Source of the DNA: Candidatus Levyibacteriota bacterium | Lineage (GTDB): Bacteria; Patescibacteriota; Microgenomatia; Levybacterales; UBA12049 | Length of the DNA: 19,398 nt | Reading direction: 5' to 3' | NCBI GenBank assembly: GCA_016192645.1 | Contig: JACPTT010000067.1 | Span: forward strand, 1 to 19,398 | In this document: piece after piece, positions 1 through 5,757 of the stretch | How the letters are laid out: every line of letters starts with the position of its first letter | How positions within the stretch are numbered: the stretch's first letter is position 1 | Translations under genes and position numbers: made by a program | The notes under the pieces: model-generated | Seen by the model: the letters and a program-made list of their open reading frames with translations, nothing else | Told to the model about the DNA's origin: nothing | Database searches by the model: none

Positions 1-309
1 AATCTCCTCTGGCTTTCGCTTTCGAAGGTCCGAAAGTGTTTCCGCGTGCAGTCCGCCCGGATAGCCTGAATAGCGATAATATTTCTTTTTTTCTTCTTTT
101 TTGCCGGTAACGCTGACGTATTGTCCGTTGATAACCACAACATAATCACCGCAATCAAGATTTCTCACAAAATACGGTTTGCCTTTTCCCATTAAAAGTT
201 TTGCAATCTCGGTTGCCGTTCGCCCCAGATTTTTATCTTTTAGGTCTATAAGATGCCAGTCTCTTTTGATATCTGATGCTTTCGTCGCAGCTGTTGCTCC
301 TTGATTCAT
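1..309 (-). CDS. rplM: 50S ribosomal protein L13 (partial, C-terminus outside window)
   Basis: L13 is an early-assembling large-subunit protein that binds 23S rRNA. The visible 103 codons begin at an ATG at 309-307 that overlaps the rplQ stop as ATGA. They show the family hallmarks: W18 with H19-L20-I21-D22, the GRTATEIAKLLMGKGK stretch (about residues 29-44), the D-x-GDYVVVING strand (about 51-62), VTGKK, and YSGYPGG near residue 82. The reading frame is open to base 1, so the last 40 or so residues are missing only because the window ends. The N-terminus carries about 15 residues ahead of the usual tryptophan. Being last in the alpha-operon string is a common position; rpsI would be expected next. 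Confidence 0.93.
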   Translation of the reverse strand, partial: MNQGATAATKASDIKRDWHLIDLKDKNLGRTATEIAKLLMGKGKPYFVRNLDCGDYVVVINGQYVSVTGKKEEKKKYYRYSGYPGGLHAETLSDLRKRKPEEI

Positions 310-845
310 TTTTTAACCTCTTTTCTAGCTTTCTTAGTTTTTGTTTTCGGTTTAGTTATAGCTGTTGTTTTGGTTTTAACATTTGTCTTACGCTTTGGTT
401 TAACTTCTTCTTCCGTTATTGTTTCGACATTTTTGATATTTTCCGCCAGAGGCGGACCAGCCTTTGGTTGGGATATTTGCTTTTTGATTTCCGAAGGCTC
501 TGTCCACTCCATCAAAACCGTCATCGCATTATCTCCAAACCGTCTGCCAAGTTTTATAATTCTTGTGTATCCTCCCGGGCGATCTTTGAACCGAGAACCA
601 AGTTCTGTAATCATTTTATTCATAGCAAGAGGGGAAAGATAGGGAGACAAAAGCGAAGAAGCCCCTTGTCCTTTCTTTTTTGCCTTAGTAACAAGCTTTT
701 CAACCTGCCCCCGAATTGCTTTTGCCTTTTCTTCTGTTGTTTTGATTTTTTCCTTAAGAACCAAAGCCGACATCAGACCCTTAAAAAGCGCCTTTCTTTC
801 ATTTTTATCTCTTTTTAACTGCCTTCCAAAAACATTCTTTCTCAT
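306..845 (-). CDS. rplQ: 50S ribosomal protein L17 with long basic C-terminal tail
   Basis: L17 sits near the peptide exit tunnel of the large subunit. The core (residues 1 to about 115) is canonical: an RKNVFGRQLKRDKNERKALF-type start, the helical LVLKEKIKTTEEKAKAIRGQVEKL region, and the family-closing GGYTRIIKLGRRFGDNA segment at 91-107. At 179 residues it is about 50 longer than the E. coli protein. Residues 120-179 form an extra tail rich in Lys, Thr and Glu that looks disordered and rRNA-binding; its function is unknown. The ATG follows the 83-bp heptad-repeat spacer after rpoA and has no recognisable Shine-Dalgarno. The stop overlaps the rplM start. Confidence 0.96.
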   Translation of the reverse strand: MRKNVFGRQLKRDKNERKALFKGLMSALVLKEKIKTTEEKAKAIRGQVEKLVTKAKKKGQGASSLLSPYLSPLAMNKMITELGSRFKDRPGGYTRIIKLGRRFGDNAMTVLMEWTEPSEIKKQISQPKAGPPLAENIKNVETITEEEVKPKRKTNVKTKTTAITKPKTKTKKARKEVKK

Positions 846-858
846 AATACAAAAAAAT

Positions 859-928
859 CGAAATCCTAAGCGCGAAATCCGAACAGAATTATGATGTTAT
901 TTCGAATTTCGATATTCGAATTTCGAAT
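859..928. repeat. Heptanucleotide-phased repeat filling the rpoA-rplQ spacer
   Basis: On the plus strand, 901-928 is four 7-bp units (TTCGAAT, TTCGATA, TTCGAAT, TTCGAAT) ending next to the rpoA stop codon. The preceding bases keep the same 7-bp phase: CGAAATC at 859-865 recurs at 873-879, with CTAAGCG between them and CGAACAG after. About ten units are in register over 70 bp. It resembles the AT-rich heptad satellites often seen between genes in CPR genomes (from memory). Confidence 0.8.
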
Positions 929-1852
929 TTAAACTGTTAGTGAGATTCCTTTTTCTCGAAGTTTTTCTTCAATTACCACAATTGATTTTCCGCCCATGTT
1001 GCGCATTCCCATTAAATCCTTCTTTGGAGTTCCCAAAAGTTGGCCTAGGGTCTCGATGCCGCCATTGCGCAAACTGTTGTAAATACGGGTTGGGAGATCA
1101 AGCTCATCAATTGTGAGTTTTAAAACATCCTCGGATATCGAAGGGCTTATAGCAACGCCCTCAGAAGGCAAGCCAGCTTTTGGTTCATAAATCTGAAGGA
1201 AGTATGATGCCAAAATCTTTGCCGCTTCCTCAAGTGCCTCTTTGGGACCAACAGTGCCGTTAGTCCAAATATGCAGCACCAACCGATCTAGATTGGTCTG
1301 TCTTCCTACCCGGGTAGGCGAAACCTCGTAGTTTACACGTCTTACCGGTGTAAATATGGCATCTGTTGGGATAACACCCAAGGTTGAAACTTTGCGTTCA
1401 TCGCTTAACGAATAACCAAATCCTTTTTCAACCGTAAGTTCCATTTCAAGCTTTGCTTTTTTATCGGAGAGGTAAGCAATATATTGATCTTTATTTGTAA
1501 CTGCAACTCCATCCGGCAACTCCAAGTCTTTTGCTGTAACTTCTTTTCCTCCTTTTACCGAAAGGTTCACCAAGGCACTGGTTTTTGAGTCAAGAAGACG
1601 AATATTAAGTAATTTTATGTTAAGCAAAAGGTCTACTATGTTCTCTTTAAGACCGGGGATGGTTGAAAATTTATGTTTTATTCCGGCTATCTTAACCGAG
1701 GTTACTGCTGCTCCGGGAATTGAGGTCAGAAGAACGCGGCGCAAGGCATTACCCAAGGTATGGCCAAAGCCTGTTTCAAGCGGCTCAATAACAAACTTAC
1801 CATAATCCTCGCTTGCTTTTTCTTCCTTAATTTTAAATATTGGATCGTTCAT
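929..1852 (-). CDS. rpoA: DNA-directed RNA polymerase subunit alpha
   Basis: The alpha subunit dimerises to nucleate RNA polymerase assembly, and its C-terminal domain contacts UP elements and activators. The N-terminal domain shows FVIEPLETGFGHTLGNALRRVLL at about residues 21-43, the conserved dimer-interface helix. The insert and second lobe follow to about residue 225, including VGRQTNLDRLVLHIWTNG. After a short linker, the C-terminal helix-hairpin domain (about 246-307) has TRIYNSLRNGG, where R256 and N259 match E. coli DNA-contact residues R265 and N268, and NMGGKS. Length 307 is slightly short against about 329 in E. coli but complete. It lies 18 bp after rpsD, the standard alpha-operon position. 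Confidence 0.98.
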   Translation of the reverse strand: MNDPIFKIKEEKASEDYGKFVIEPLETGFGHTLGNALRRVLLTSIPGAAVTSVKIAGIKHKFSTIPGLKENIVDLLLNIKLLNIRLLDSKTSALVNLSVKGGKEVTAKDLELPDGVAVTNKDQYIAYLSDKKAKLEMELTVEKGFGYSLSDERKVSTLGVIPTDAIFTPVRRVNYEVSPTRVGRQTNLDRLVLHIWTNGTVGPKEALEEAAKILASYFLQIYEPKAGLPSEGVAISPSISEDVLKLTIDELDLPTRIYNSLRNGGIETLGQLLGTPKKDLMGMRNMGGKSIVVIEEKLREKGISLTV

Positions 1853-1870
1853 AGACTTTATATTTTACCA

Positions 1871-2473
1871 TTATCTTGAATAATATTCAACAATTAGCTG
1901 CGTATTAAAAGGAACTTCTGCATCTTCTCTTTTGGGCATTCTTAAAAGTTTTCCCGAAGTTCCCATCCGCTTAAGAAATGGCAAAACATCCCTTTTTTCT
2001 TTTAAAAGCTCCAAAAGGGCAGGATTTTTTTGCAGCTTTTGGGAAAGCGAAACAACATCGCCCTCTTTTACCCGATATGAGGGAATATTTACTTTTTTTT
2101 CGTTTACCAATACATGGCCGTGGGTGACAAACTGACGGGCTTGAAATCTTGTTCTAGCAAAGCCAAGGCGATACACTAAGCTATCAAGTCTTGTCTCAAG
2201 AAGAGAGATTAACATCTCGCCGGTTTCTCCTCTTTTTTTCTGCACTTCTCCTATTAACCGTTTAAACTGTTTCTCCAAAACACCATAGATTGCTTTAGCT
2301 TTTTGTTTTTCCCTAAGTTGAACTCCGTATTCAGAAAGGCGCTTTTTTCTTTTTCTGCCGTGAACTCCCGGAGGAATATTTAAACGTCTCGTCAAACTTG
2401 CTGAAGTTTTATCTAAGACATTTAATCCTTCTCGCCTTGCTAATTTATGTTTTGGTCCGGTATATCTTGCCAT
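1871..2473 (-). CDS. rpsD: 30S ribosomal protein S4 (cysteine-free type)
   Basis: S4 is a primary 16S-binding protein that nucleates 30S assembly, and in many bacteria it also represses the alpha operon. The start MARYTGPKHKLARREGLN is typical, followed by IPPGVHGRKRKKRLSEYG. The S4 RNA-binding domain lies at about 92-145 (ETRLDSLVYRLGFARTRFQARQ, then HGHVLVN). The N-terminal zinc-binding cysteines of some S4 proteins are absent, making this a C-minus form. At 200 residues it is of normal length. The ATG is two bases after the rpsK stop. Confidence 0.97.
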   Translation of the reverse strand: MARYTGPKHKLARREGLNVLDKTSASLTRRLNIPPGVHGRKRKKRLSEYGVQLREKQKAKAIYGVLEKQFKRLIGEVQKKRGETGEMLISLLETRLDSLVYRLGFARTRFQARQFVTHGHVLVNEKKVNIPSYRVKEGDVVSLSQKLQKNPALLELLKEKRDVLPFLKRMGTSGKLLRMPKREDAEVPFNTQLIVEYYSR

Positions 2474-2475
2474 TT

Positions 2476-2889
2476 TTAAACTCTACGCTTCTTTCTTGCC
2501 CTTGGTCCGTTGTGAGGAATCGGGGTCACATCGGCAATAAGAGAGATCGAAAGCCCGGCGCTTTTGATTGCCCTAAGCGCAGCATCTCTTCCGCTTCCGG
2601 GACCTCGCACATATATCTCAACAGTTTTAATACCTTTAGCAACTGCTTTTCTTGCCACATCCTCAGCCGCAGTTGTTGCCGCATAAGGGGTCGATCTTCG
2701 GGTACCCTTAAAACCGCGGGCTCCGGAAGAACTCCAGGCAATCGTATCTCCCTTATCATTTGTAACCGTAATTAAGGTATTATTAAATGTCGAGGTAATA
2801 TAAACCTTGCCGTTTTGAGAGACCGAGCCTGCTATCTTTGGCTTTGCTTTTGGCTTTGCTTTACTTTTAGTTTCTTTTTTTTCTTTCAT
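2476..2889 (-). CDS. rpsK: 30S ribosomal protein S11
   Basis: S11 forms part of the platform of the small subunit near the E site. After a Lys-rich, probably disordered N-terminus (residues 1-18) comes the classical GKVYITSTFNNTLITVTN, then WSSSGARGFKGTRRSTPYAA and VRGPGSGRDAALRA. The C-terminus TPIPHNGPRARKKRRV matches the family end. Length 137 is slightly above the usual 120-130 because of the N-terminal extension. The likely ribosome-binding site AAAAGGA lies in the repeat copy just ahead of the ATG. Confidence 0.97.
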   Translation of the reverse strand: MKEKKETKSKAKPKAKPKIAGSVSQNGKVYITSTFNNTLITVTNDKGDTIAWSSSGARGFKGTRRSTPYAATTAAEDVARKAVAKGIKTVEIYVRGPGSGRDAALRAIKSAGLSISLIADVTPIPHNGPRARKKRRV

Positions 2890-2953
2890 TTTTTAATCCT
2901 TTTAAAAACAAGCTTTGCTTATTTTTAATCCTTTTAAAAACAAGCTTTGCTTA
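2890..2953. repeat. Perfect 32-bp tandem duplication in the rpsM-rpsK spacer
   Basis: Bases 2890-2921 and 2922-2953 are identical. On the minus strand each unit begins TAAGCAAAGCTTG and ends with an AAAAGGATTAAAAA segment, a plausible rpsK ribosome-binding site. The copy nearer rpsM supplies that gene's TAA stop. AAGC-AAA-GCTT forms a short inverted repeat in each copy. The same AAGCAAAGCTTG core occurs at the rpsE end near 8663-8695. Confidence 0.95.
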
Positions 2954-3373
2954 TTTCTTAGCTCCTTCTGATTTTTCATCTTTTGCAATAAGTCCCATCT
3001 TTTGCGCCACTTCTTTTTTAATTGCTCCAATTGTTACTCTTTTTCCTCTTTTTGTTCGGGCATTTGAACGAGTGCGCTGTCCCCGAACAGGCAGATTTTT
3101 TGCGTGCCGCATGCCTCGGTAAGAACCTGTTTCTTTTAATCTTTTTACATTTGATGCTATCTCTACTTTTAAGTCTCCTTCTAACTTGTATTCCTCCAGC
3201 GCCTTCTGGATTCTTTTCTGTTCATCCTCCGAAAGCGATTTTACTCTCTTATCACCTTCAACCTGAGCCTTTTTAAGCACATCAAAAACATTATTCCTTC
3301 CGATACCATAAAGGTAGGTAAGAGCAATGTCTATTCTTTTCTCATCCGGTATATTTACTCCCGCAATTCTCAT
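2951..3373 (-). CDS. rpsM: 30S ribosomal protein S13
   Basis: S13 is in the head of the small subunit and bridges to the large subunit and P-site tRNA. The sequence begins MRIAGVNIPDEKRIDIALTY, with YGIGRNN (about 22-28) in the helix-two-turn-helix region. The basic C-terminus contains GSYRGMRHAKNLPVRGQRT followed by SNARTKRGKR. At 140 residues it has a Lys/Glu-rich tail about 15-20 residues longer than E. coli S13. The 27-bp spacer from rpmJ carries a TGAGCGAAGTCGAA element directly before the ATG and no good Shine-Dalgarno. Confidence 0.97.
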   Translation of the reverse strand: MRIAGVNIPDEKRIDIALTYLYGIGRNNVFDVLKKAQVEGDKRVKSLSEDEQKRIQKALEEYKLEGDLKVEIASNVKRLKETGSYRGMRHAKNLPVRGQRTRSNARTKRGKRVTIGAIKKEVAQKMGLIAKDEKSEGAKK

Positions 3374-3375
3374 AC

Positions 3376-3389
3376 TTCGACTTCGCTCA
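3376..3389 (-). repeat. TGAGC-GAAG-TCGAA short interspersed element
   Basis: The minus strand reads TGAGCGAAGTCGAA within the rpmJ-rpsM spacer, two bases before the rpsM ATG. A relative, TGAGC-TTG-TCGAA, lies in the rpsN-rpsH spacer at 10468-10480 in the opposite orientation. From memory, motifs of this form are scattered through many bacterial genomes. Here each occupies the place where a ribosome-binding site would be expected. Confidence 0.6.
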
Positions 3390-3422
3390 GCACAAGTAAT
3401 TCATCCTTGTCTTTGCTTGTGC
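3390..3422 (-). other. Inverted repeat spanning the rpmJ stop codon
   Basis: GCACAAG at 3390-3396 pairs with CTTGTGC at 3416-3422, a 7-bp stem with a 19-base loop that contains the rpmJ stop codon. No U-run follows, so it is not an intrinsic terminator. It may stabilise or pace the message. This is inference from the inverted repeat only. Confidence 0.4.
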
Positions 3423-3514
3423 CTTGGATTACTGCAAACAATACGCACTACGCCCTTGCGTCTTATTATTTTGCAGTTAACACATCTTTTTTTAACGCTT
3501 GCTTGCACTTTCAT
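3401..3514 (-). CDS. rpmJ: 50S ribosomal protein L36 (zinc-binding form)
   Basis: A 37-residue protein, MKVQASVKKRCVNCKIIRRKG then VVRIVCSNPRHKQRQG. L36 is a late-assembling large-subunit protein. The zinc ligands C11, C14, C27 and H32 are all present, giving the C-plus type. Its ATG overlaps the infA stop as ATGA, the usual coupled infA-rpmJ arrangement ahead of rpsM. Length and composition match the family exactly. Confidence 0.96.
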   Translation of the reverse strand: MKVQASVKKRCVNCKIIRRKGVVRIVCSNPRHKQRQG

Positions 3515-3729
3515 TTATATCTATACACTATCCTTCCTTTTTCTTTATCATATGGCGTCATCTCAAGGCGAACTTTATCACCGGGCAAGATTTTAATAAA
3601 ATTCATTCTCATCTTGCCCGAAAGATGGCATAGCACAATGCTACCATCTGCTAATTCGACCCGAAACAAAGTATTGGGAAGCGATTCTTTAACCACTCCT
3701 TCTACCTCAAATGAACCCTGATGAACCAT
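3511..3729 (-). CDS. infA: Translation initiation factor IF-1
   Basis: IF-1 occupies the A site of the 30S subunit during initiation. It is a single OB-fold protein with the family signature FRVELADGSIVLCHLSGKMR, then MNFIKILPGDKVRLEMTPYD and the GRIVYRYK end. I place the start at ATG 3729, giving 72 residues, the same as E. coli IF-1. An in-frame ATG at 3753 would add eight residues (MQHRAIKS) but has no ribosome-binding site; at 3729 there is only a weak AAGAG upstream. It is the first gene after the promoter at 3830-3858 and overlaps rpmJ by four bases. Confidence 0.95.
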   Translation of the reverse strand: MVHQGSFEVEGVVKESLPNTLFRVELADGSIVLCHLSGKMRMNFIKILPGDKVRLEMTPYDKEKGRIVYRYK

Positions 3730-3782
3730 ACTCTTAATTGCTCTATGTTGCATTGCTAAATTGCTAACAATTTAACCATAAA

Positions 3783-3805
3783 GCTCGCAGGTTTATACTG
3801 CGAGC
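3783..3805 (-). other. Hairpin in the infA leader
   Basis: GCTCGCAG (3783-3790) and CTGCGAGC (3798-3805) form a perfect 8-bp GC-rich stem with a 7-base loop. No U-run follows on the minus strand, so it is not a clear terminator. It sits about 20 bases into the predicted transcript from the promoter at 3830-3858, ahead of infA, so it is a candidate leader element (ribosomal-protein binding or mRNA stability). The flanks CATTGCT and AGCAATG could also pair across it. Confidence 0.6.
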
Positions 3806-3829
3806 GAAACAATGCAGCAATGAGAATTT

Positions 3830-3858
3830 ATTATATCAAACTAGCTTCCAAAGAGCAA
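3830..3858 (-). promoter_or_regulatory. Extended -10 promoter for the infA/alpha gene block
   Basis: The minus strand carries TATAAT (3835-3830) preceded by TG at the extended -10 position (TGATATAAT). A weak -35 TTGCTC lies at 3858-3853, 17 bp away and just after the map stop codon. Predicted transcription starts near 3823, giving a leader of about 95 nt to infA. The consensus -10 plus the TG element makes this one of the strongest promoter candidates in the window. Confidence 0.7.
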
Positions 3859-3860
3859 TA

Positions 3861-4631
3861 TTATTTTGTCAAAATTACCGACCCAACTTCTGTAACCACC
3901 ACTGTTCTTTCAAAAACAGCGGATAAACTGCCATCCTTTGTTTTAATTGTCCAGCCGTCATTGTTAGCATAAATAACATCTGATTTACCCATGTTGTAAA
4001 TAACTTCAATCGCAATCGCCATCCCTTCTAAAAGCATAGGAGTTTTTGAAATTTGTCCTGCCAAAAAACCCGGCACCTCTGGCTCCTCATGAAGCTCTCT
4101 TCCCACCCCGTGACCTACAAGAGTACGAACAACCGAATATCTTGCTCCTTCCACGATATCCTGGATGGTTTTTGAAATATTCCCAACTCTGTTTCCAACC
4201 TTTGCTTGTTTTATTGCCTCCCCAAGCGCCCTCTTTCCCGTACTTAGAAATCTGTCAACGTCGTCTGAATTTTGAATTTTGAATTTTGAATTTTGAACTC
4301 GCACAGTCTGTGCGCTGTCCGTATGAAATCCCTTGTAAAAAACCCCGCAATCAATTCCCATAATATCTCCTTCTCTGAGACGATATTCCGTTGGAACACC
4401 ATGAACAACAACATCGTTTGCGGAAACACAAATTGAGTGATTATATCCTTTTACCTTCTTAAATCCTGGCTCAGCGCCTTTTTCCCGAATGAGTTTTTCT
4501 GCTAATTGGTCTAATTCTAATTCTGAAACTCCCGGCTTTATCTTTTTTAAAACTTCAAAAAGAACCTCTGCCAAAATCCTCCCGCCCTCACTCATTGTTT
4601 CAACCTCTTTTTTATTCTTGATGTCAACCAT
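3861..4631 (-). CDS. map: Methionine aminopeptidase, type I
   Basis: Removes the N-terminal methionine from nascent proteins using two metal ions in a pita-bread fold. The ligands are D94 (GIDCGV), D105 (FHTDSA), H174 (VGHGVGRELHEEP), E209 (AIEV) and E241 (VFERTVVV); H77 and H181 are the conserved catalytic-site histidines. The usual TIEP around the fourth ligand reads AIEV. Residues 113-122 (QNSKFKIQNS) are encoded by a 7-bp satellite and have no counterpart in E. coli MetAP; they fall in a surface loop after D105. Length is 256. The start overlaps the preceding kinase stop as TAATG. Position after adk is the classic secY-adk-map order. Confidence 0.97.
   Translation of the reverse strand: MVDIKNKKEVETMSEGGRILAEVLFEVLKKIKPGVSELELDQLAEKLIREKGAEPGFKKVKGYNHSICVSANDVVVHGVPTEYRLREGDIMGIDCGVFYKGFHTDSAQTVRVQNSKFKIQNSDDVDRFLSTGKRALGEAIKQAKVGNRVGNISKTIQDIVEGARYSVVRTLVGHGVGRELHEEPEVPGFLAGQISKTPMLLEGMAIAIEVIYNMGKSDVIYANNDGWTIKTKDGSLSAVFERTVVVTEVGSVILTK
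4267..4297. repeat. 7-bp satellite (GAATTTT) translated inside map
   Basis: Plus strand: four exact GAATTTT units (4267-4294) plus GAA. Seven bases per unit means the peptide repeats every three units, and the map frame reads QNSKFKIQNS here. The insertion keeps the frame and contains no stop. It lies between the D105 metal ligand and the following helix. Confidence 0.9.
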
Positions 4632-5185
4632 TAATTGTTTACTCCTAAACGATTCAGTATGTCCCGATGGACTTCTTTTACGCTTCTTCCCCCATCAACC
4701 TCTTCTAGAATTCCTTTATCTCTGAAATAAGTAACGACTGGAATTCTATCTTTATCTTGTATTTCGCGTCTTTTCATAATAATTTCAGGGTTATCATCGG
4801 CTCGTTCTCTGGTTATTATTCTTTTCTTCATCTCATCTTCCGAAACAAAAAGATAAAATGCTCTATCAGTATGAAATCCTTTACTGTCCAAATATTTATT
4901 AAATGCATCAAGATCCTCCTGAGTCGCGGGAAAATGATCAAGAATAAACCCATTGGGAGCTTTTTCCAATCTCTCTTTTAATAAGTCGAATTTAAGCTCA
5001 ATAGGAAGGTGGAATCCCTTCATGCTGTATTTCTCAAACCCCTCTATTGCTTTTGGATTACCAGCCTTATATTCTTCTCGAATAATGGCGCCCATAGAAA
5101 AAACCGGCAAACCAAGTTTTTTACCAAGAAGGCTTACTTGTGTTCCTTTTCCCGCAAAGGGTGGTCCAATAAATACAATAATCAT
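4631..5185 (-). CDS. Adenylate kinase-like NMP kinase, divergent (third adk paralogue)
   Basis: A 184-residue P-loop kinase of the adenylate kinase family, short form without a zinc LID. Walker A is GPPFAGKGT at 7-15, and the adk-like C-terminal region includes RERADDNPEIIMKRR (126-140) and FRDKGILEEVDG. Two NMP-binding signatures have changed. The usual S-T-G reads S30-M31-G32, and DGFPRT reads DHFPAT (83-88), so the arginine that contacts the AMP phosphate is alanine. The P-loop is intact, so ATP binding is likely. The phosphate acceptor may differ from AMP, or activity may be lost. It overlaps the upstream kinase by ATGA and map by TAATG. Confidence 0.85.
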   Translation of the reverse strand: MIIVFIGPPFAGKGTQVSLLGKKLGLPVFSMGAIIREEYKAGNPKAIEGFEKYSMKGFHLPIELKFDLLKERLEKAPNGFILDHFPATQEDLDAFNKYLDSKGFHTDRAFYLFVSEDEMKKRIITRERADDNPEIIMKRREIQDKDRIPVVTYFRDKGILEEVDGGRSVKEVHRDILNRLGVNN

Positions 5186-5757
5186 ATTTCTTTTATATTT
5201 TTACTAAACTTCTTCAGTTTATTATAAAACTCATCTATTCCATGATTGTTATCAATAAAATAATCTGCTAAGGCTATACACTCGGCCACATGAAGACCTG
5301 TTTTTCTCTGTCCTAAACCCAAGTCCCGACGATCAAGCTTGGTAAACAAATCCCAAGTAAGAGATTCCCTTCTTTTAAGCTTTGAAAGACGATCAAACCG
5401 AACTTTGCGGTCTGCAATTATTGCTAGAAGCACAAACCCTTGATCTTTTCTAAGCTCATCGATCTCTCCCACATTTCTAATTCCATCTATAATAGCTAAT
5501 TTTATCCTTTCTTTTTTTAAGAGCTCTCCAGCTTTTTTGGCAAGAACATCTGTTCCGGATTTTTTACGCCACTCATCGCCGATGTCCTGTAAAATCTTAC
5601 GAGTTATTTCTTTGATACCTCTCTTTTTTGCCTCTTCCTCTAAAAATGAAGAAAGGATGATTTTTCGAAATCCTAAAGATTCAAGAAAATCAGCAGCTGT
5701 TGATTTGCCGCTTCCAAATGCTCCAGTTATACCAATAATAAGAGGTTTATTTTCCAA
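5182..5757 (-). CDS. P-loop kinase related to dephospho-CoA kinase / UPF0200-like ATPase
   Basis: A 191-residue nucleotide kinase-like protein. Walker A is GAFGSGKST at 12-20, directly after LIIGIT. DGIRNVGEI at 91-99 resembles the DGIR-x-x-x-E motif of archaeal UPF0200 ATPases and deoxynucleotide kinases. ADYFIDNNHGIDEFYNKL (164-181) matches the C-terminal AD-x-x-I-x-N-x-G pattern of CoaE-type enzymes. The start must be the TTG at 5757-5755, because the P-loop follows at once and no ATG lies between; it overlaps the upstream gene by 11 bp. It overlaps the next kinase by ATGA. The substrate is unknown; dephospho-CoA or a (deoxy)nucleoside monophosphate are possibilities. Confidence 0.75.
   Translation of the reverse strand: MENKPLIIGITGAFGSGKSTAADFLESLGFRKIILSSFLEEEAKKRGIKEITRKILQDIGDEWRKKSGTDVLAKKAGELLKKERIKLAIIDGIRNVGEIDELRKDQGFVLLAIIADRKVRFDRLSKLKRRESLTWDLFTKLDRRDLGLGQRKTGLHVAECIALADYFIDNNHGIDEFYNKLKKFSKNIKEI

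Noticed and set aside
276..818. Long plus-strand frames opposite rplQ and other ribosomal genes
   Set aside because: They are antisense to confidently identified genes and show low-complexity Phe/Leu/Ser composition expected from the complement of Lys/Glu-rich codons.
2890..2953. Two perfect 32-bp repeats as a CRISPR remnant
   Set aside because: The copies are directly adjacent with no spacer, only two are present, and no cas genes are nearby. It is a plain tandem duplication.
3783..3805. infA leader hairpin as a rho-independent terminator for map
   Set aside because: It lies downstream of the extended -10 promoter and has no U-run on the minus strand.
3401..5184. TGA recoded as glycine (Gracilibacteria/Absconditabacteria code)
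   Set aside because: TGA ends infA, rpmJ and the CoaE-like gene exactly where the families end, so it is a true stop.
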